64,000 bases of DNA from Odontocerum albicorne. Its lineage: Eukaryota > Arthropoda > Insecta > Trichoptera > Odontoceridae. A program made the position numbers and the translations under genes. This document shows, one piece after another, positions 10,270 to 20,545 of this stretch. Every line of letters begins with the position of its first letter. Position 1 is the first letter of the stretch. Location of the stretch: contig OX463849.1 in the NCBI GenBank assembly GCA_949825065.1, forward strand, positions 37,787,852-37,851,851, given 5' to 3'. The notes under the pieces were generated by a model. The model made no database searches, was not told the origin of the DNA, and saw only the letters and a program-made list of their open reading frames with translations.

Positions 10270-11384
10270 CAATATACTCGTATACGAGTATATAAACTTG
10301 TCGTTGAATCTGAAAAACGTAAACAGGCAGTTATCATTGTATCGTAAGTTTGGACATTTTTGCTGAGCGACATAATTTTTATCAGCTAAATAAATTGTTA
10401 AGGCTAGAACCAACCAAGTGTTAGTATTTTTGACAGCTTTTATTTTAGTTTAGTTCTTAAAATAGGCAATCCACCCAAACTAGAATGATTTGCGGCCACC
10501 AAATTAAAGTCAAGCAATTATATGAGTCAATATAATAAAAACAATTTAAAAAAATGACAATTGTAGATAATTCAAAGTTACAGATGATTAAGCTTCAAAA
10601 ATTTAACAATCGATCTATAAATGGAAAGGTTCCTCGAAGAAAGCAGAAACGCAACATTCATTGAACGCAGCAAAAATATGGCTTTTAATAAATCAAATGT
10701 CTCGCAAAAGACTACCGAAAAATACGTGGTCTATAGTTTCATCATACATACCATTAATTGGTTTATCGTATACTAAAAACTTATGAAATTAGAACATGTC
10801 CGAGAAATACGAGTATGACGGATTTGAAAAAACGGTACAATTTAGCATTCGTTTAGTGACCGTGTCACACCCTTAGGGGCGCTGTCAACTGAGAATAGTT
10901 TGGAAACTTCTGTTATATGTTAGGGTACTACTATTGTACGACTACATGCGGGCAATGTCGCACCGAGACTCGCCATAACATCGCGGGTCAAAGTCATAAA
11001 CTTCGCTCTGAGGAAAAGACAAATGGTTTACACTAATAGGGTTGTCACCACCATACAGAGTTTTTATTTTACATAACATGTTATTTAATACATATTAAGT
11101 TTGCACAATATAATAAACATTTCGGTTAAGAAAGAAAACAAATTTTATGAATTAAGTTAAGAAATCAGAGGAAATAGGCAATAGAAAAAAAATCAAGTCC
11201 TTGGTAACAGAACAGAGAAATTTTTCCTTTTTATATTTTTTTAAATCGTGATTGCTCTCACTATTATCTGCATTAAAAAATAACCATTAATATGCTAAAA
11301 GGACCCGATTCTGAGATAATTGATGAAACATCTTTCTGCTTTTCGTGGATTTGCATGGTGTACAAAAAAACTGAGATGTATGAG
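10270..11384. other. No gene; TACTCGTA palindrome at 10275-10290
   Basis: Two inverted copies of the over-represented octamer abut here as TACTCGTATACGAGTA, and TACGAGTA recurs at 10808-10815. Otherwise AT-rich and unassigned. Confidence 0.6.
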
Positions 11385-11820
11385 AAATGCGTAATAAAAG
11401 ATTTAAAAATAATTGTAGCCAAATCGAAAGTTATGCTTATAGAAAGATGTGTGGTAAAGAGTATTTGCGATATATGGATTAATTCAGAGAAACTGGAACA
11501 GGTAGATGATTTCTGTTATCTGGGCAGTATGTGTACGTGTGATGGGTTAAAAGGAATATTAAAAGAAGGGTAGCGATAGGGATCAAGACAAATGGAGCAG
11601 TTAACGCGATACACAACAACCACGCTGTATCATAAGTAGTGAAAATGACAATGCATAATGATATGTTGGTCTCCACTTTGATGTATAGAAGTGAAGATTT
11701 ATTGATCTTGGCAGAAAAATGATAAACGTTGGATTAGTGCTGTGGAGACGTGTGCAATAAAAATATTGGGATGTCAATGTATGAAAGAAGGTGGAATGAA
11801 AACATTAGAAATTAATATAT
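11385..11820 (+). pseudogene. LINE X reverse transcriptase fragment, part 1
   Basis: Recognisable stretches are VAKSKVMLIERC, INSEKLEQVDDFCYLGSM and, in another frame, a run corresponding to CQCMKEGG. The same order occurs at 52910-53290, so both belong to one LINE family (LINE X). It continues at 12441 after an inverted LINE Y insertion. Frameshifts are frequent. Confidence 0.75.
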
Positions 11821-12440
11821 GAATTTATTTATTTATTTATTATTACACATGACAAGAAATATACACAATTTGAAAAAAACAACAGATAATTTGATATGGA
11901 CATACAATTTTAATGGATCTGGGTTTGTTGCCTTTCATTTGTCGTATCCTCAGTAAACTAGGCTTTTGCCTGTATCTCACTGAGGATATTTAGCATGAAA
12001 AAAATAAATCGATACTTCTTTCCGATTTTTGATTACACAGAAACAAAACCCCGTTGCACGCTCTCATCAACCTGACAAACAGTGACACTCAACTACAACT
12101 GGAAACATCTTGCGAAATTCAACTCCTCACACATCATCACTCCAGAAATACCAAAAATATTCATCCCACACTATACCGCACACAATCACAAATCTCACAT
12201 AAATCCCTTCCACTCGTTATTCACCCTGAAAGTCCAAGTACTCAAGATCCTGTCGCAATAACAACCACGCTCCGATCGACTGTCTAAATGGTTTTCCCAC
12301 CTTTACCTTTATTGATGTCGACACACCATTGTATGTAATGGGAGCCAAATAAGCATATTGCCTTTGGGCAAAAGAGGTTTTAACTCTAGGGATGGTGAAC
12401 ATTTCATTAGTTGCCATGCGTGTCATGTGTGTCTGCATAA
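11821..12440 (-). mobile_element. LINE Y 3' end inserted into LINE X
   Basis: The minus strand carries a C-terminal coding fragment (12217-12432), then a 3' UTR ending in a poly(AAAT) tail that appears as TTTATTTATTT at 11821. The 3' UTR (about 11840-11975) matches 29345-29512 in the opposite orientation. It interrupts LINE X and is therefore younger than it. Target duplications were not clear. Confidence 0.75.
12217..12432 (-). pseudogene. LINE Y reverse transcriptase C-terminus
   Basis: The frame ending at 12217 contains FTIPRVKTSFAQRQYAYLAP. This resembles the C-terminal .IPR..T.FAQR.F.YLAP..YN.LP motif of CR1/Rex-type LINE proteins. About 70 residues remain, with no stop until the natural terminus. 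The protein is 5'-truncated by insertion. Confidence 0.7.
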
Positions 12441-12765
12441 ATAAAAGGATTATTTTAAGTAAAATGAAGAAAGAAGCTTTAAAATGGTTTAGACATGTGG
12501 AGAGAATGAATGACGAAAGAATGAATAAACGAGTATACAAGTTACAAATGCAAGCTGTACGTGGAAGAGTAGACCGAGGAAAATGAAGCTGGTTCAAGTA
12601 GACAAGATTTTAAATTTAGAACTATGAATAATAAAACGTTGCACATGGCGAGATGATTGAATGTGAAGGAGACGAAATTTGTGTGCTAGGATAGAAAAGT
12701 AAAGAAATCTGTGTTCTCTGCCTATTTCGCAAAGGACACGGTGTTATGATATGTGTTTATCCTAA
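12441..12765 (+). mobile_element. LINE X fragment, part 2 (C-terminus and 3' end)
   Basis: Contains LKWFRHVERMNDERMNKRVY (the RWFGHV box of LINE C-termini) and a 3' end with TCTGTGTTCTCTGCC, matching LINE X ends at 21125, 25230, 37621 and 53640. Confidence 0.78.
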
Positions 12766-12832
12766 ATCAGTTCATATATGATAGGAACATGTGTCGCAGT
12801 GTAATATTTAGTTTGATTTTTTAATCTAAATA

Positions 12833-12886
12833 ACTTAGTAATTTAATAACTTGTAGTGGGTACTACAAGTTGTTAAATTACTAAGT
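12833..12886. repeat. 25-bp-arm hairpin
   Basis: Arms 12833-12857 and 12862-12886 (ACTTAGTAATTTAATAACTT...) pair with one mismatch around a GGGT loop. It may be a very short foldback or a replication product. Confidence 0.85.
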
Positions 12887-13407
12887 ACTATATAATTACG
12901 TGTAAAACCATAGATTTCTTCTTTTTTTCCGAGTCTAATACGACCGCAAACATACCACCATATATAGTAATGTATATATTACCAACTGAATAATTCAGAA
13001 GATTCGAAAAAGGGCACGAACCCTGTTCCCCCCTTGAGTCGTCGTCTCATTCAGCCAACGAATAAAATCAACAAGGCGATTGTTCCACTCGGAGCCCGTA
13101 CGAATGTCAAACAATGACGTCACCTCAAACCACCACAATATTAGTACTGTACTTGTTCTGCAGTGGGAAAGGTCAAGCGGACTGATCCATGTATGGTTTG
13201 CAATCAGTAACGTATATTGTGGATGGTGTTGGTCGATACGATACTACAAAACATAAGGGGGTTTGTACCCTTAGTTTATTGTACAAATATGTGGGTCCCA
13301 CAAAATGTATACACACTTTGTATGATTATAAATTCAGTATTTATTAAGGTACGAGTATATCTAAGATTAAAACTCCAAATTAAGGTAGACAGACGTAGAT
13401 TTTTTAG
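12887..13407. other. No supported feature
   Basis: Includes a moderately GC-rich stretch at 13020-13130 without recognised coding content, and TACGAGTA at 13350-13357. Confidence 0.5.
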
Positions 13408-13790
13408 TTATCGCAAGTCCTTAAATTGATTGCTGTTCTGATCCATGCACTGCTGATAACGTGGAATCGCAAACATCACGAATAGTTTATTTGGTATTTG
13501 GGCGCATTCTCTTTCAATGGCCGCTCTTAATTCATTAACTGTTCCGGTTTTTGTGACATAAAATTTTACCTTTGATGAGTCTTCATAAAAAAGTCTTTTG
13601 GCGTGAGGCTCGTGGAGCGTGGGGGTATTCAATGCTAACTCTACGTCCAATTCACCTGTTCGGCTAATTTTCATCATGATAGAAATAAACTCGCTGGAAA
13701 TAAAAGTACTTCTTATCCCTAAACTACTCATGAATGCGGGGTATGACAAATTTCTGCAGCAAGTTCAAGTGAACGAGACAGTATAAAAGT
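13408..13790 (-). pseudogene. Tc1/mariner-type transposase C-terminal fragment
   Basis: The frame contains PAFMSSLGIR, then ELRAAIERECAQIPNKLFV and a terminus in DQN..QFKDLR. The same order occurs in the fragment at 57213-57590. Correction of frame slips gives pieces like those of DDD/DDE transposases with a YF-QQDGAPPH block. The central catalytic part has been deleted or scrambled, and family naming is by motif order only. Confidence 0.6.
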
Positions 13791-13880
13791 GCTCATTTTA
13801 AGCATTATAATAGTTAAGTATGTTAGTTTTTCATATATTTCCCCTACATTCATTATTGGTTCTTATATTATCCATAATAC

Positions 13881-14036
13881 AATTTGGCGAGGCTTAGTCA
13901 TGTCATGGCACTATGTAGTTCAGGCATGGTCAAATTTGGCGAGGTTTAGTCATGTCATGGCGCTATGTAGTTCAGGCATGGTCAAATTTGGCGAGGTTTA
14001 GTCATGTTATGGCACTATGTAGTTCAGGCATGGTAA
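13881..14036. repeat. 52-bp tandem repeat, three copies
   Basis: Units start at 13881, 13933 and 13985 and share AATTTGGCGAGGYTTAGTCA and CTATGTAGTTCAGGCATGGT. Each carries a hAT-like terminus (CAGGCATGGTCAAA) and its 8-bp target (ATGTAGTT). The last unit runs into the hAT element at 14025. Confidence 0.93.
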
Positions 14037-14633
14037 ATTTTTTATCCAGACGTATATTCTGTCTGACAGAAGCCGTTGCGGGCCAGAAGACAAATAAAAT
14101 CTTACAGTTAATGAAACGATTGATATATTTATCATAAATCATTAATTACACTTCTAATCATAATTTAAATAAATTACAATGACTTAAAAAATAATATATG
14201 AGAAAAAAACTGCTTTGTATTTATGCATCGATTTTTCCATGTCACTGCATGCTGGTTGATATCCTTAATGTCACTTCCAAATGGGTAATGAGTTAATCTT
14301 GATGGGTTTTTATGGATATTCATTACCGAGAAAGTTTGTTCGCATATATAAGTTGAACCAAATATCACAAGCATTTCCATTGCTAATTCTTTCAAATGAA
14401 TCGATTTTATATGTTTACTGATCATAAAATTCTAGATATGTTTCCACAAAAATATATAATGAAATGCAAATTTTCAGCAAAATAATGAGTACGAAGGAAC
14501 ATGTGCTATAGTAGGAATTTTGCTCTTTGCATTACTGAGTTACGCTAATGTAGTTTATACCGCGTGGCATCATGCTGTATGCCTATGCGGGCCACAAAAA
14601 TGGGCCCCGCGGGCCCTAGTTTGGCCATATCTG
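14025..14633 (-). mobile_element. hAT element, internally deleted
   Basis: Ends CAGGCATGGTAAA (14025) and the complement of CAGATATGGCCAAACTAGGG (14633) are inverted. Flanks ATGTAGTT (14017-14024) and ATCTAGTT (14634-14641) form an 8-bp target duplication with one mismatch, as expected for hAT. The 609-bp body retains only a transposase C-terminus. Confidence 0.82.
14174..14425 (-). pseudogene. hAT transposase C-terminal dimerisation domain
   Basis: An 83-residue frame contains the diagnostic FGSTYICEQTFSVMN motif. This sits in the hATC dimerisation region of transposases related to the GTF2IRD2/EPM2AIP1-type proteins. Residues AMEMLVIFGSTY precede it and the frame ends about 55 residues later. 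The catalytic core and the BED zinc finger are missing, so it cannot be active. Confidence 0.85.
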
Positions 14634-14789
14634 ATCTAGTTATTTTAAGAATTACCATTTCTGGTTCCTTTACACTCGGAGTAAGATAAACTTATAAGCT
14701 CCTCCATTGTGCTGTAATTCTCTCGTGAAGTGACACTACCATCCAGTTATTTCATAAAATTACTTAACTGTGTAGTAGTGGCTCTTCTG

Positions 14790-15030
14790 TTAAAAATCAA
14801 CAATCATATTTGTTAGAGGGAAATCGTTGAAATCGTCAGATGAAATTATCTCTATGCTCATTTTTTCATATTTCACTGCATCTTTCCTTATGTCCTCAAT
14901 CCTTATTCTGTCATACATTGTTTGGCCATACTCTCTACGCAACGCTCTCATGTTTACCATATTTATACTACTCGCATCTTGTCTTATGTCTATGTACAAT
15001 ATGGCGAAGTTTGCTACTGTTGAGTTATTT
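14790..15030 (-). pseudogene. LINE X C-terminal fragment
   Basis: The minus frame contains NMRALRREYG and YDRIRIEDIRKDAV, corresponding to the M.ALR...G....DRIRNE block of LINE C-termini also seen at 37790-38053. It is short and decayed. Confidence 0.62.
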
Positions 15031-15059
15031 TAAAATGCTTATTTCTTCTTCATTTCGAC

Positions 15060-15668
15060 TAGGAGTTGGAGAAACATTTAGGCCATCCGTTGTACTGTAA
15101 TATAAAGATCAAGTCGCTTCCATGACCCTGAGCACTTGGAACACGGGATGAGTTGCACGCGAAAGAAGTGGTGGCGCTTCATCTAACTTATTGCTTACGG
15201 TGGAAAGTGAGGAGCTTACCAAACTGCTAGGTTGTTTGAACTACAGTCCTTAAGTTGCTTTATGAGTATATTTACTGCGCTGTGAGTAATTTTTCTTCTC
15301 TCATGACGTCTGACCTTTAGTCCGTTGTCACTACTAATATTTTCTAACTCAGGTGTGTTGCCGTCGAATAAGTCTCTTTGGACAGTTCCTTCTTCGTCAC
15401 TATGTGACGTCGTGCTCATAAAAAATATGACTATCGCCAACATCACCCAACGGGGCTCACTCAGTTGGATCTGCGGGGCCAGCGTCGCACCGCAATATTC
15501 TTCTCGGTAAGGGTCAACCCGCAAGAATAGGTGACGTCCGACTTCATCTTTTGCCAGGGATGCCCCTCGCGCGATTCTTAAAGCCTGCCTTGAGGTGCAG
15601 TTGTCACCATGAATGATCGCTATCTTCCGTGGAAAGATTGATTTTTTTTTCGTTGCATCAAGGCACAC
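15060..15668 (-). pseudogene. Gag-like coding repeat, copy 1
   Basis: A 150-codon minus frame (15216-15668) includes MSTTSHSDEEGT, NTPELENISSDNGLKVRR and ITHSAVNILIKQLKDCSS. It appears to continue after a frame slip with STVSNKLDEAPPLL and end near 15110. The segment 15238-15420 is repeated at 36956-37125 with the same reading frame favoured (SDEEGT versus RDEEGT, GLKVRRH shared), which suggests real coding sequence. An acidic, Ser-rich start followed by a helical stretch would suit the N-terminus of a retrotransposon Gag, but no zinc knuckle or protease is visible. I do not recognise the family. Confidence 0.45.
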
Positions 15669-16007
15669 CTCGAATTCCCGTGGGTGTATCCAAGCTATTG
15701 GACTATCTAATTTCTATCTGGCCACGGATGTTTTAATGGCTAACATTTGAACTTCAATATTGTCTCTTTGCCGTGTTGTAATGTTTGCGGCCATTGAAAC
15801 CAATATTATGTAATGATATATAATTTTTCATTTTCTAGGAAATTATGATTTTAGAAAATTCGGAAGATTTCCTAAGAAAACAGCGTTTCACGAGTCATAT
15901 ATCTGTTTATTATCAACTAGAGTAAATTAGAGTTATATTTCAGCTTTAAGCATTCCTTGTTTCATTTATTGTTCGATCAAAATTCCACTTTCTTTCAGTT
16001 CATAGAC
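15669..16007. other. No supported feature
   Basis: AT-rich, unassigned. Confidence 0.5.
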
Positions 16008-16080
16008 GTTTTCTTAATAATAATGAAAGAACTATTTCTATAGCGTAGTTTAGAGAGCAAACTCTCCTCATAGATGATTT
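16008..16080 (-). repeat. CR1/L2-like LINE 3' tail fragment
   Basis: On the minus strand it ends ...AGTTTGCTCTCTAAACTACG.. then ATTATTATTAAG. This matches the 3' end that follows the LINE coding region at 56824-56910. Confidence 0.6.
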
Positions 16081-16365
16081 GTAGTTAAAATATATATTTT
16101 GGCTTTTAACCATTTTAACTCATTGATCTGGTGATCAGAGACTCCTTTACATCCCAACCAATCACCTTTTTTACGCAATCTTCATTTGCGGTCCATTCGG
16201 CAGACCTGTAGATTCGTAACTTTCGAGAGTTATCAGATGTGCACAAAGTTGAAGATTAAACTGAAAAAGTATTACGTCATTCAGAATAACCTTTCATCCT
16301 GCGTTGCCTACGTTTTTCATCATTTTCCCGATACAATACATTTTCTTTTTTGATTTAGATTACCG

Positions 16366-16572
16366 CCGTAGTCTAGCTTGCAAAAATGTCTGTCTTAAAA
16401 TCTAGGCAACGGAGTGTGCTTGCTCATCGGTTCAATTTCCATTGATATCTGATTTTTTTAAACGGGTGTAGTCTGGTTTTCACTCTTTAACTACTTTATG
16501 GTAGATTGAACGAGATTGCCACATAGTAATACAGCTGTCAGGTTGTACTGTATATAACGAAAGTGTAATTTT
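16366..16572 (+). repeat. tRNA-derived SINE (main family), diverged
   Basis: Order: degraded tRNA-like head (CCGCCGTAGTCTAGC... GGTTCAATTTCC), body with GTCTGGTTTTCACT, GAGATTGCCACAT and tail CAGGTTGTACTGTATATAAC ending GAAAGTGTAA. Confidence 0.8.
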
Positions 16573-16602
16573 ATATTGTATAATAAGTTTCCCTCTTTTT
16601 TT

Positions 16603-16675
16603 TGCTAAATGCTGGTTGGCTGGAAGAAATTTCTATATAGCGATAAACTTATCAGTGTACCGTGTATAACCATGA
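16603..16675 (+). repeat. SINE body/tail fragment
   Basis: GCTGGTTGGCTGGAAGAAAT and a diverged tail match the 3' half of the main SINE family. The head is missing. Confidence 0.6.
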
Positions 16676-16830
16676 TAATAATAATCAAATGACAAAGTTT
16701 CTATCGCTGTTGTGAGAGCACTCATCAAGGATGTTCTAACGCGGGATTCGAACCCACTATTATTGAGATTAAAAATAATAAATTGAGTATAAGGATAGGA
16801 AGGTGGTGGCTTCGGCCATTCAATATAGCA
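16676..16830 (-). repeat. CR1/L2-like LINE 3' tail
   Basis: On the minus strand: ..CCACCACCTTCCTATCCTTA..GTGGGTTCGAATCCCGCGTT..GAGTGCTCTCACAACAGCGATAG.. ending ATTATTATTATC. The same arrangement occurs at 26700-26900 and 34975-35145. The GGTTCGAATCC box resembles a pol III B box but belongs to this repeat. Confidence 0.7.
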
Positions 16831-17861
16831 CTTCCCCGCATCTGCATATGTTTAGAAAAAATACTTGGTAAGAAGACCACAGATAATGTACCAAAGGAAG
16901 ACGAACTGCAAAGAAGCTTTTGTAGATCTTCCGACATGTGATAGTAACACATTCGGCTTTAGGTGGAGTGTAGTATATGTATGTATCGTTCATATAATAA
17001 TCATACATTTTGATAAGACTTCCCAAAAATTGTTGTATTCAAGTGCTTCTAAAGCTGCAGATGCCGAGACTGGCAAAGATCGATTCAATCGAAATATTAC
17101 TCGAGAAAACGAACAGTTGCCAAAAATAAAGATCATCAATTATTTTAATATTACGCAATAATAATATGACTGTAGCAATGCATACACAACGGTAATATAT
17201 ATAAGTTGTTTGGTCTATTTTTTTTTTCTTAATATGTCTGTGTATTCCAAGTAGGTGTGAATATATCTTATGCGAACATAAACAATCCCGTTTAGTGGAT
17301 TTTAAATGCATGCAGACACGCCATTAGATTCTGTGACCAAGCTGCCCAAGTGGGTCGAGTGGGTACTGCCTGGGTTATGTTCGATACATCGCACTTACAC
17401 TGTACACTAGGGGTTCGCAAACTTTTTTGAATCGTACTACCTAATGGATGTCACAAAGATTGGCGTCCTCCGCCCCCTGTCGCTTCATGAGCAAATTGTC
17501 ATAATTTGGTACATATAAGGAGGGTACTCTTTACTCACTATATAATTCATATATTTTTATAGAATTTGAGTTTAAAAAGTTTATGTATACAACAAAATTA
17601 ACGAATGTACCCAGAAAATGAAATCTCCTATAGGTTTATAACATTATTTCAGAGTTCTTCTTCCTAGTGTCATATCAGGTCCCCCCAACGTTGACTACCA
17701 CCTGAGAGTAAGCATCTTTGTCCCCGGCAGCCCGAAAAAGATCCCCAACGCTCCTTATACAAGTCCAATCACGTATATTGCGGAGCCAGGATATTTGCCT
17801 CCTGCCAACACCTCTTCGACCCTCTATTTTGCCTCGGATGATCAGGTGCAGTAATTTTTAG
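16831..17861. other. No gene; possible worn hAT-like end near 17410
   Basis: GGGGTTCGCAAACTTTTTTG at about 17410 resembles a decayed hAT terminus, but no partner or target duplication was found. Other ORFs lack similarity. Confidence 0.4.
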
Positions 17862-18173
17862 GGTTGTGAATCGGCAAAAAAATTCGACTCCAGAAATTTT
17901 AAACGTTTGACGCTAATTCCAATTATAGTATATATATTGCTAATTATATGTTATACTTAATTACATGTCGTAACTACTTAAATGTAGGTGTTTTGGAAAT
18001 AATATATATGAAGATTCCTCGTCATACTACACGCTATTTAAACTAAAAAGTACATAGTTCATGATTTCATAATGTAAATTATGAAGCCAATAAGTTTTTA
18101 AAAATATAAAAATATGACGTCGGAGTTGAATTTAAAATAACATCTCCCAACTTAGACCCCGACTCCACAACTG
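17862..18173 (-). mobile_element. MITE, GGGTTGTGGAGTCGG-ended family, copy A
   Basis: Ends AGGGTTGTGAATCGG (17862) and ..CGACTCCACAACTGT (18173) are inverted. The interior matches copy B (18462-19638) over both halves in opposite orientation, for example AATTATAGTATATATATTGC and AAACTTATTGGC. About 312 bp, with no coding sequence. Confidence 0.75.
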
Positions 18174-18461
18174 TACATTATTTGTATAATTTTAGAATTA
18201 AATCTAAAGAAACTTTATATAGGCACTGACTAAATTATGTCTTGTTTTTTATATTTTTCTCACGCTGTCACGAAAAGATGACATATATGTGTTGTTTAAC
18301 CAGTTAACAACTTAACCTAACCTGACAAATTAAAAATGTAAGTGTCAACCCGGGTTAGAGGAGCAAATTTGTGTGGTGCAATGCAATTTATTGTTTTAAC
18401 TGGGTTACCTCGATAAATATCGTTGGTGCAAGCCGGCCTTAACATGTAGATTAAAATATTG
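18174..18461. other. No supported feature
   Basis: Spacer between MITE copies A and B, with no recognised content. Confidence 0.5.
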
Positions 18462-18704
18462 TGGAATCGGAGTCGTAGAGTCGTTTGATTTTTTGTAGAG
18501 TCGGAGTCGAAAAATGCTATTCTAAATTCGACTCCGACTTCATATTTTTTCCATTTTTTAAAACTTATTGGCGACATACGTAAAATTATTAAATATGTAC
18601 CATTTAGTACAAATAGCGTATAGGAATGATGAGGAATCCCCGTTGACATTATTTTCACGAAACCTACATTTATTGCTACATATGTAGATTGTTTATTCAG
18701 CCGT

Positions 18705-19063
18705 CATAAGCAAAAACGCAGCTAACGGGAAAAAATCAGAAATTTAACTAAGTATGAGGCAATATTCCATATCAAATTCTGAACCATAATCCATAAAAAA
18801 AATACAGAAAACCATTTATTTCAACACAAAAATCGACATAATTTTTACAAAATACTAGGTTTTTCTAAGTAAAAAACAATAAAATGTTATTCATAAGCAA
18901 AAATACATCAAGTGCCTATGCGTTTGCTGCGTTTTTGCTTATGAATCACATTTTACTGCTTTTTTGTTTATGAATCACGACATTTTTAAGCAGTAATGAA
19001 AAACATAAAGGTGCAGTTTTCTCAAAACTTTACTTTTGCCATTAGCTGCGTTTTTGCTTATGA
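18705..19063. mobile_element. MITE with CATAAGCAAAAACGCAGC ends
   Basis: The left end TCATAAGCAAAAACGCAGCT and right end GCTGCGTTTTTGCTTATGAG are inverted over about 20 bp. A second inner pair, ATTCATAAGCAAAAA and its complement, lies at about 18889-18953. No coding capacity. The target duplication is not resolved. Confidence 0.75.
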
Positions 19064-19552
19064 GGGCAGTACGCTCAAACAGAGAGTGTTCATTGGCCTT
19101 TCCGGTTCACCGCTCATCTTTTTTTACGTCGTCCTTTACTGTCCATACAGTGAGATTCTGGAATCAGTTACAAACCAATGTTAGACTCGCTCCGTTCTTG
19201 GCATGCTTTAAGAAGCGTCTGAAAATAACTCTTAATTTCTAGTCAGTAATATAACGTGTTTCATTCCTGATGTTTATTTTCTCTTCACCGTTCCTTCTTT
19301 TTCCTTTGATTGATGATATCTCACTTTATAGGAAAATGAATGTTCGGGTGATTGTCCGTTTTTGTAGGGTTTGTGGGCATATGCTCATGTATGTATGTAT
19401 TCATGAATTTCGTGGGTATGGATAATCATTTTAATGTTTTTTGCGACCATAAATAACTTGCTTAATTTACTTTTGTCTGGTTGGTTGGAAGAGATTTCCG
19501 CCTGGCAATAAGCCCACCAAATTGTATTTGCAATAAAAGGGTTAAAAAATAG
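19064..19552 (+). mobile_element. LINE Z (CR1/L2-like) 3' end
   Basis: A C-terminal coding piece (to 19242) is followed by about 310 bp of 3' UTR. The last part, TCTGGTTGGTTGGAAGAGAT..GGCAATAAGCCCACCA, is shared with the tail of the main SINE family. Related 3' ends occur at 20144-20339 (minus) and 45295-45510 (plus). Confidence 0.75.
19069..19242 (+). pseudogene. LINE Z reverse transcriptase C-terminus
   Basis: The frame ends in FTVHTVRFWNQLQTNVRLAP and FKKRLKITLNF before a TAG. The pattern F.VR.VR.WN.LP..IR...S...FK..L is the usual C-terminus of CR1/L2-type LINE proteins. About 55 residues survive; the reverse transcriptase core is absent through truncation. Confidence 0.72.
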
Positions 19553-19638
19553 TAACACCACATTATTAAGTATAACATATAGTTTGCAATATATGTTCTA
19601 TAATTGGAGTCAGAGTTGTAGTCGTACTCCACAACCCT

Positions 19639-20023
19639 CGTAAATTATGTTGAAGTTTCATGGAACTTCAGTATTTTGACGTTTGCTTGCTCGCGGACCA
19701 CATACTGAGGCTTGCGTACCATTAGTAGTACGCGTGCCATAGATTGCGGACCGTTGTTGTACGCAAAACTTGCTACTGGACTGCTGCACAAACAGAGCGA
19801 CAGTAGGGACGCCAATTTATCACATCCTGTCACCCAAGATCTCATCCTAGCTGTGCATCCAAATTTACCGCTGCCTGCCGCTTCTGTCGGCCCGCTCCAC
19901 TGGGATAATAAACTGTACTCGAGTCTCTCAAACAAGATACATATTAATCATCATAACTAATAGTATAATCCACTTATTTACTTATCCTCTCGCATTAAGT
20001 GCTGTCTTTGTAATAAATAAAAT
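19639..20023. other. No gene; GC-richer stretch, unassigned
   Basis: Overlapping ORFs on both strands (19645-19960) reflect local GC content (CGCGGACCACATACTGAGGC). They do not resemble a known protein. Confidence 0.45.
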
Positions 20024-20385
20024 CATTAGTATAGCCAATTAGTAAGACACCTGTCTTCCAAACCGGGGGTTACGGGTTCAATTCCCGTTGTTACTCGATT
20101 TAAAAAAAGGGTCCCAGTATTTTTTACTTGAGGCCTTAATAATATATTTATTAATTATTTATTAAACAACTCGCTGTAAAACAATCTGGTGGGCTTATTG
20201 CAAAGTGGCAATCTCTTCCGACCAACTAGATAAAAGGAAACAAAGGAGGTTATATTGGTCGTAAAAATAATCTTACAATTATTAAATTCGTAAATATAAA
20301 AGTGAGATATTATCAATCAAAGGAAAAGGAAGGGATGACCCGCCAGGTTGTACTGTATATAACAAAACTATAATACAATACAACC
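20024..20385 (+). repeat. Main-family SINE interrupted by LINE Z 3' end
   Basis: The head (GACACCTGTCTTCCAAACCG, B box GGTTCAATTCC) and first body part reach 20143. The tail CGCCAGGTTGTACTGTATAT resumes at 20340. About 60 bp of expected SINE body is missing at the junction. Confidence 0.75.
20144..20339 (-). mobile_element. LINE Z 3' UTR fragment
   Basis: On the minus strand CTTTGATTGATAATATCTCA and GGTCGGAAGAGATTGCCACT..GCAATAAGCCCACCAGATTG match the LINE Z 3' UTR at 19243-19552. It sits inside a SINE copy in the opposite orientation. Confidence 0.72.
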
Positions 20386-20466
20386 TTACCATCTACTATA
20401 AAGCGAATGAGACAATAAAATACAGTATGAAAATTAAAAACCATTAAACACATCCCTGATCGTATT

Positions 20467-20545
20467 AGGCGCCCCCGTAGATGCTCGTTTACTACCCTTG
20501 AGTTACGGGATCGATTACTGATGGTATTAAAAAATATAAATAAAA
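20467..20545 (+). repeat. SINE with alternative tRNA head, head only
   Basis: CCGTAGATGCTCGTTTACTA..GAGTTACGGGATCGATTACT resembles the head at 23846 (GTAGCGCAGTGG..GCTTGACTACC..TCGATTCC) rather than the main family head. No body follows. Confidence 0.55.

Larger units (their letters stand above)
18462..19638 (+). mobile_element. MITE copy B, split by nested insertions
   Basis: The left half (18462-about 18690) and right half (about 19553-19638, ending CTCCACAACCCT) together match copy A. Between them lie another MITE and a LINE 3' end, so this copy is older than both. Confidence 0.72.

Noticed and set aside
19645..19960. Antiparallel ORFs of 96 and 82 codons
   Set aside because: Both strands are open because of local GC content; no conserved motif was seen.
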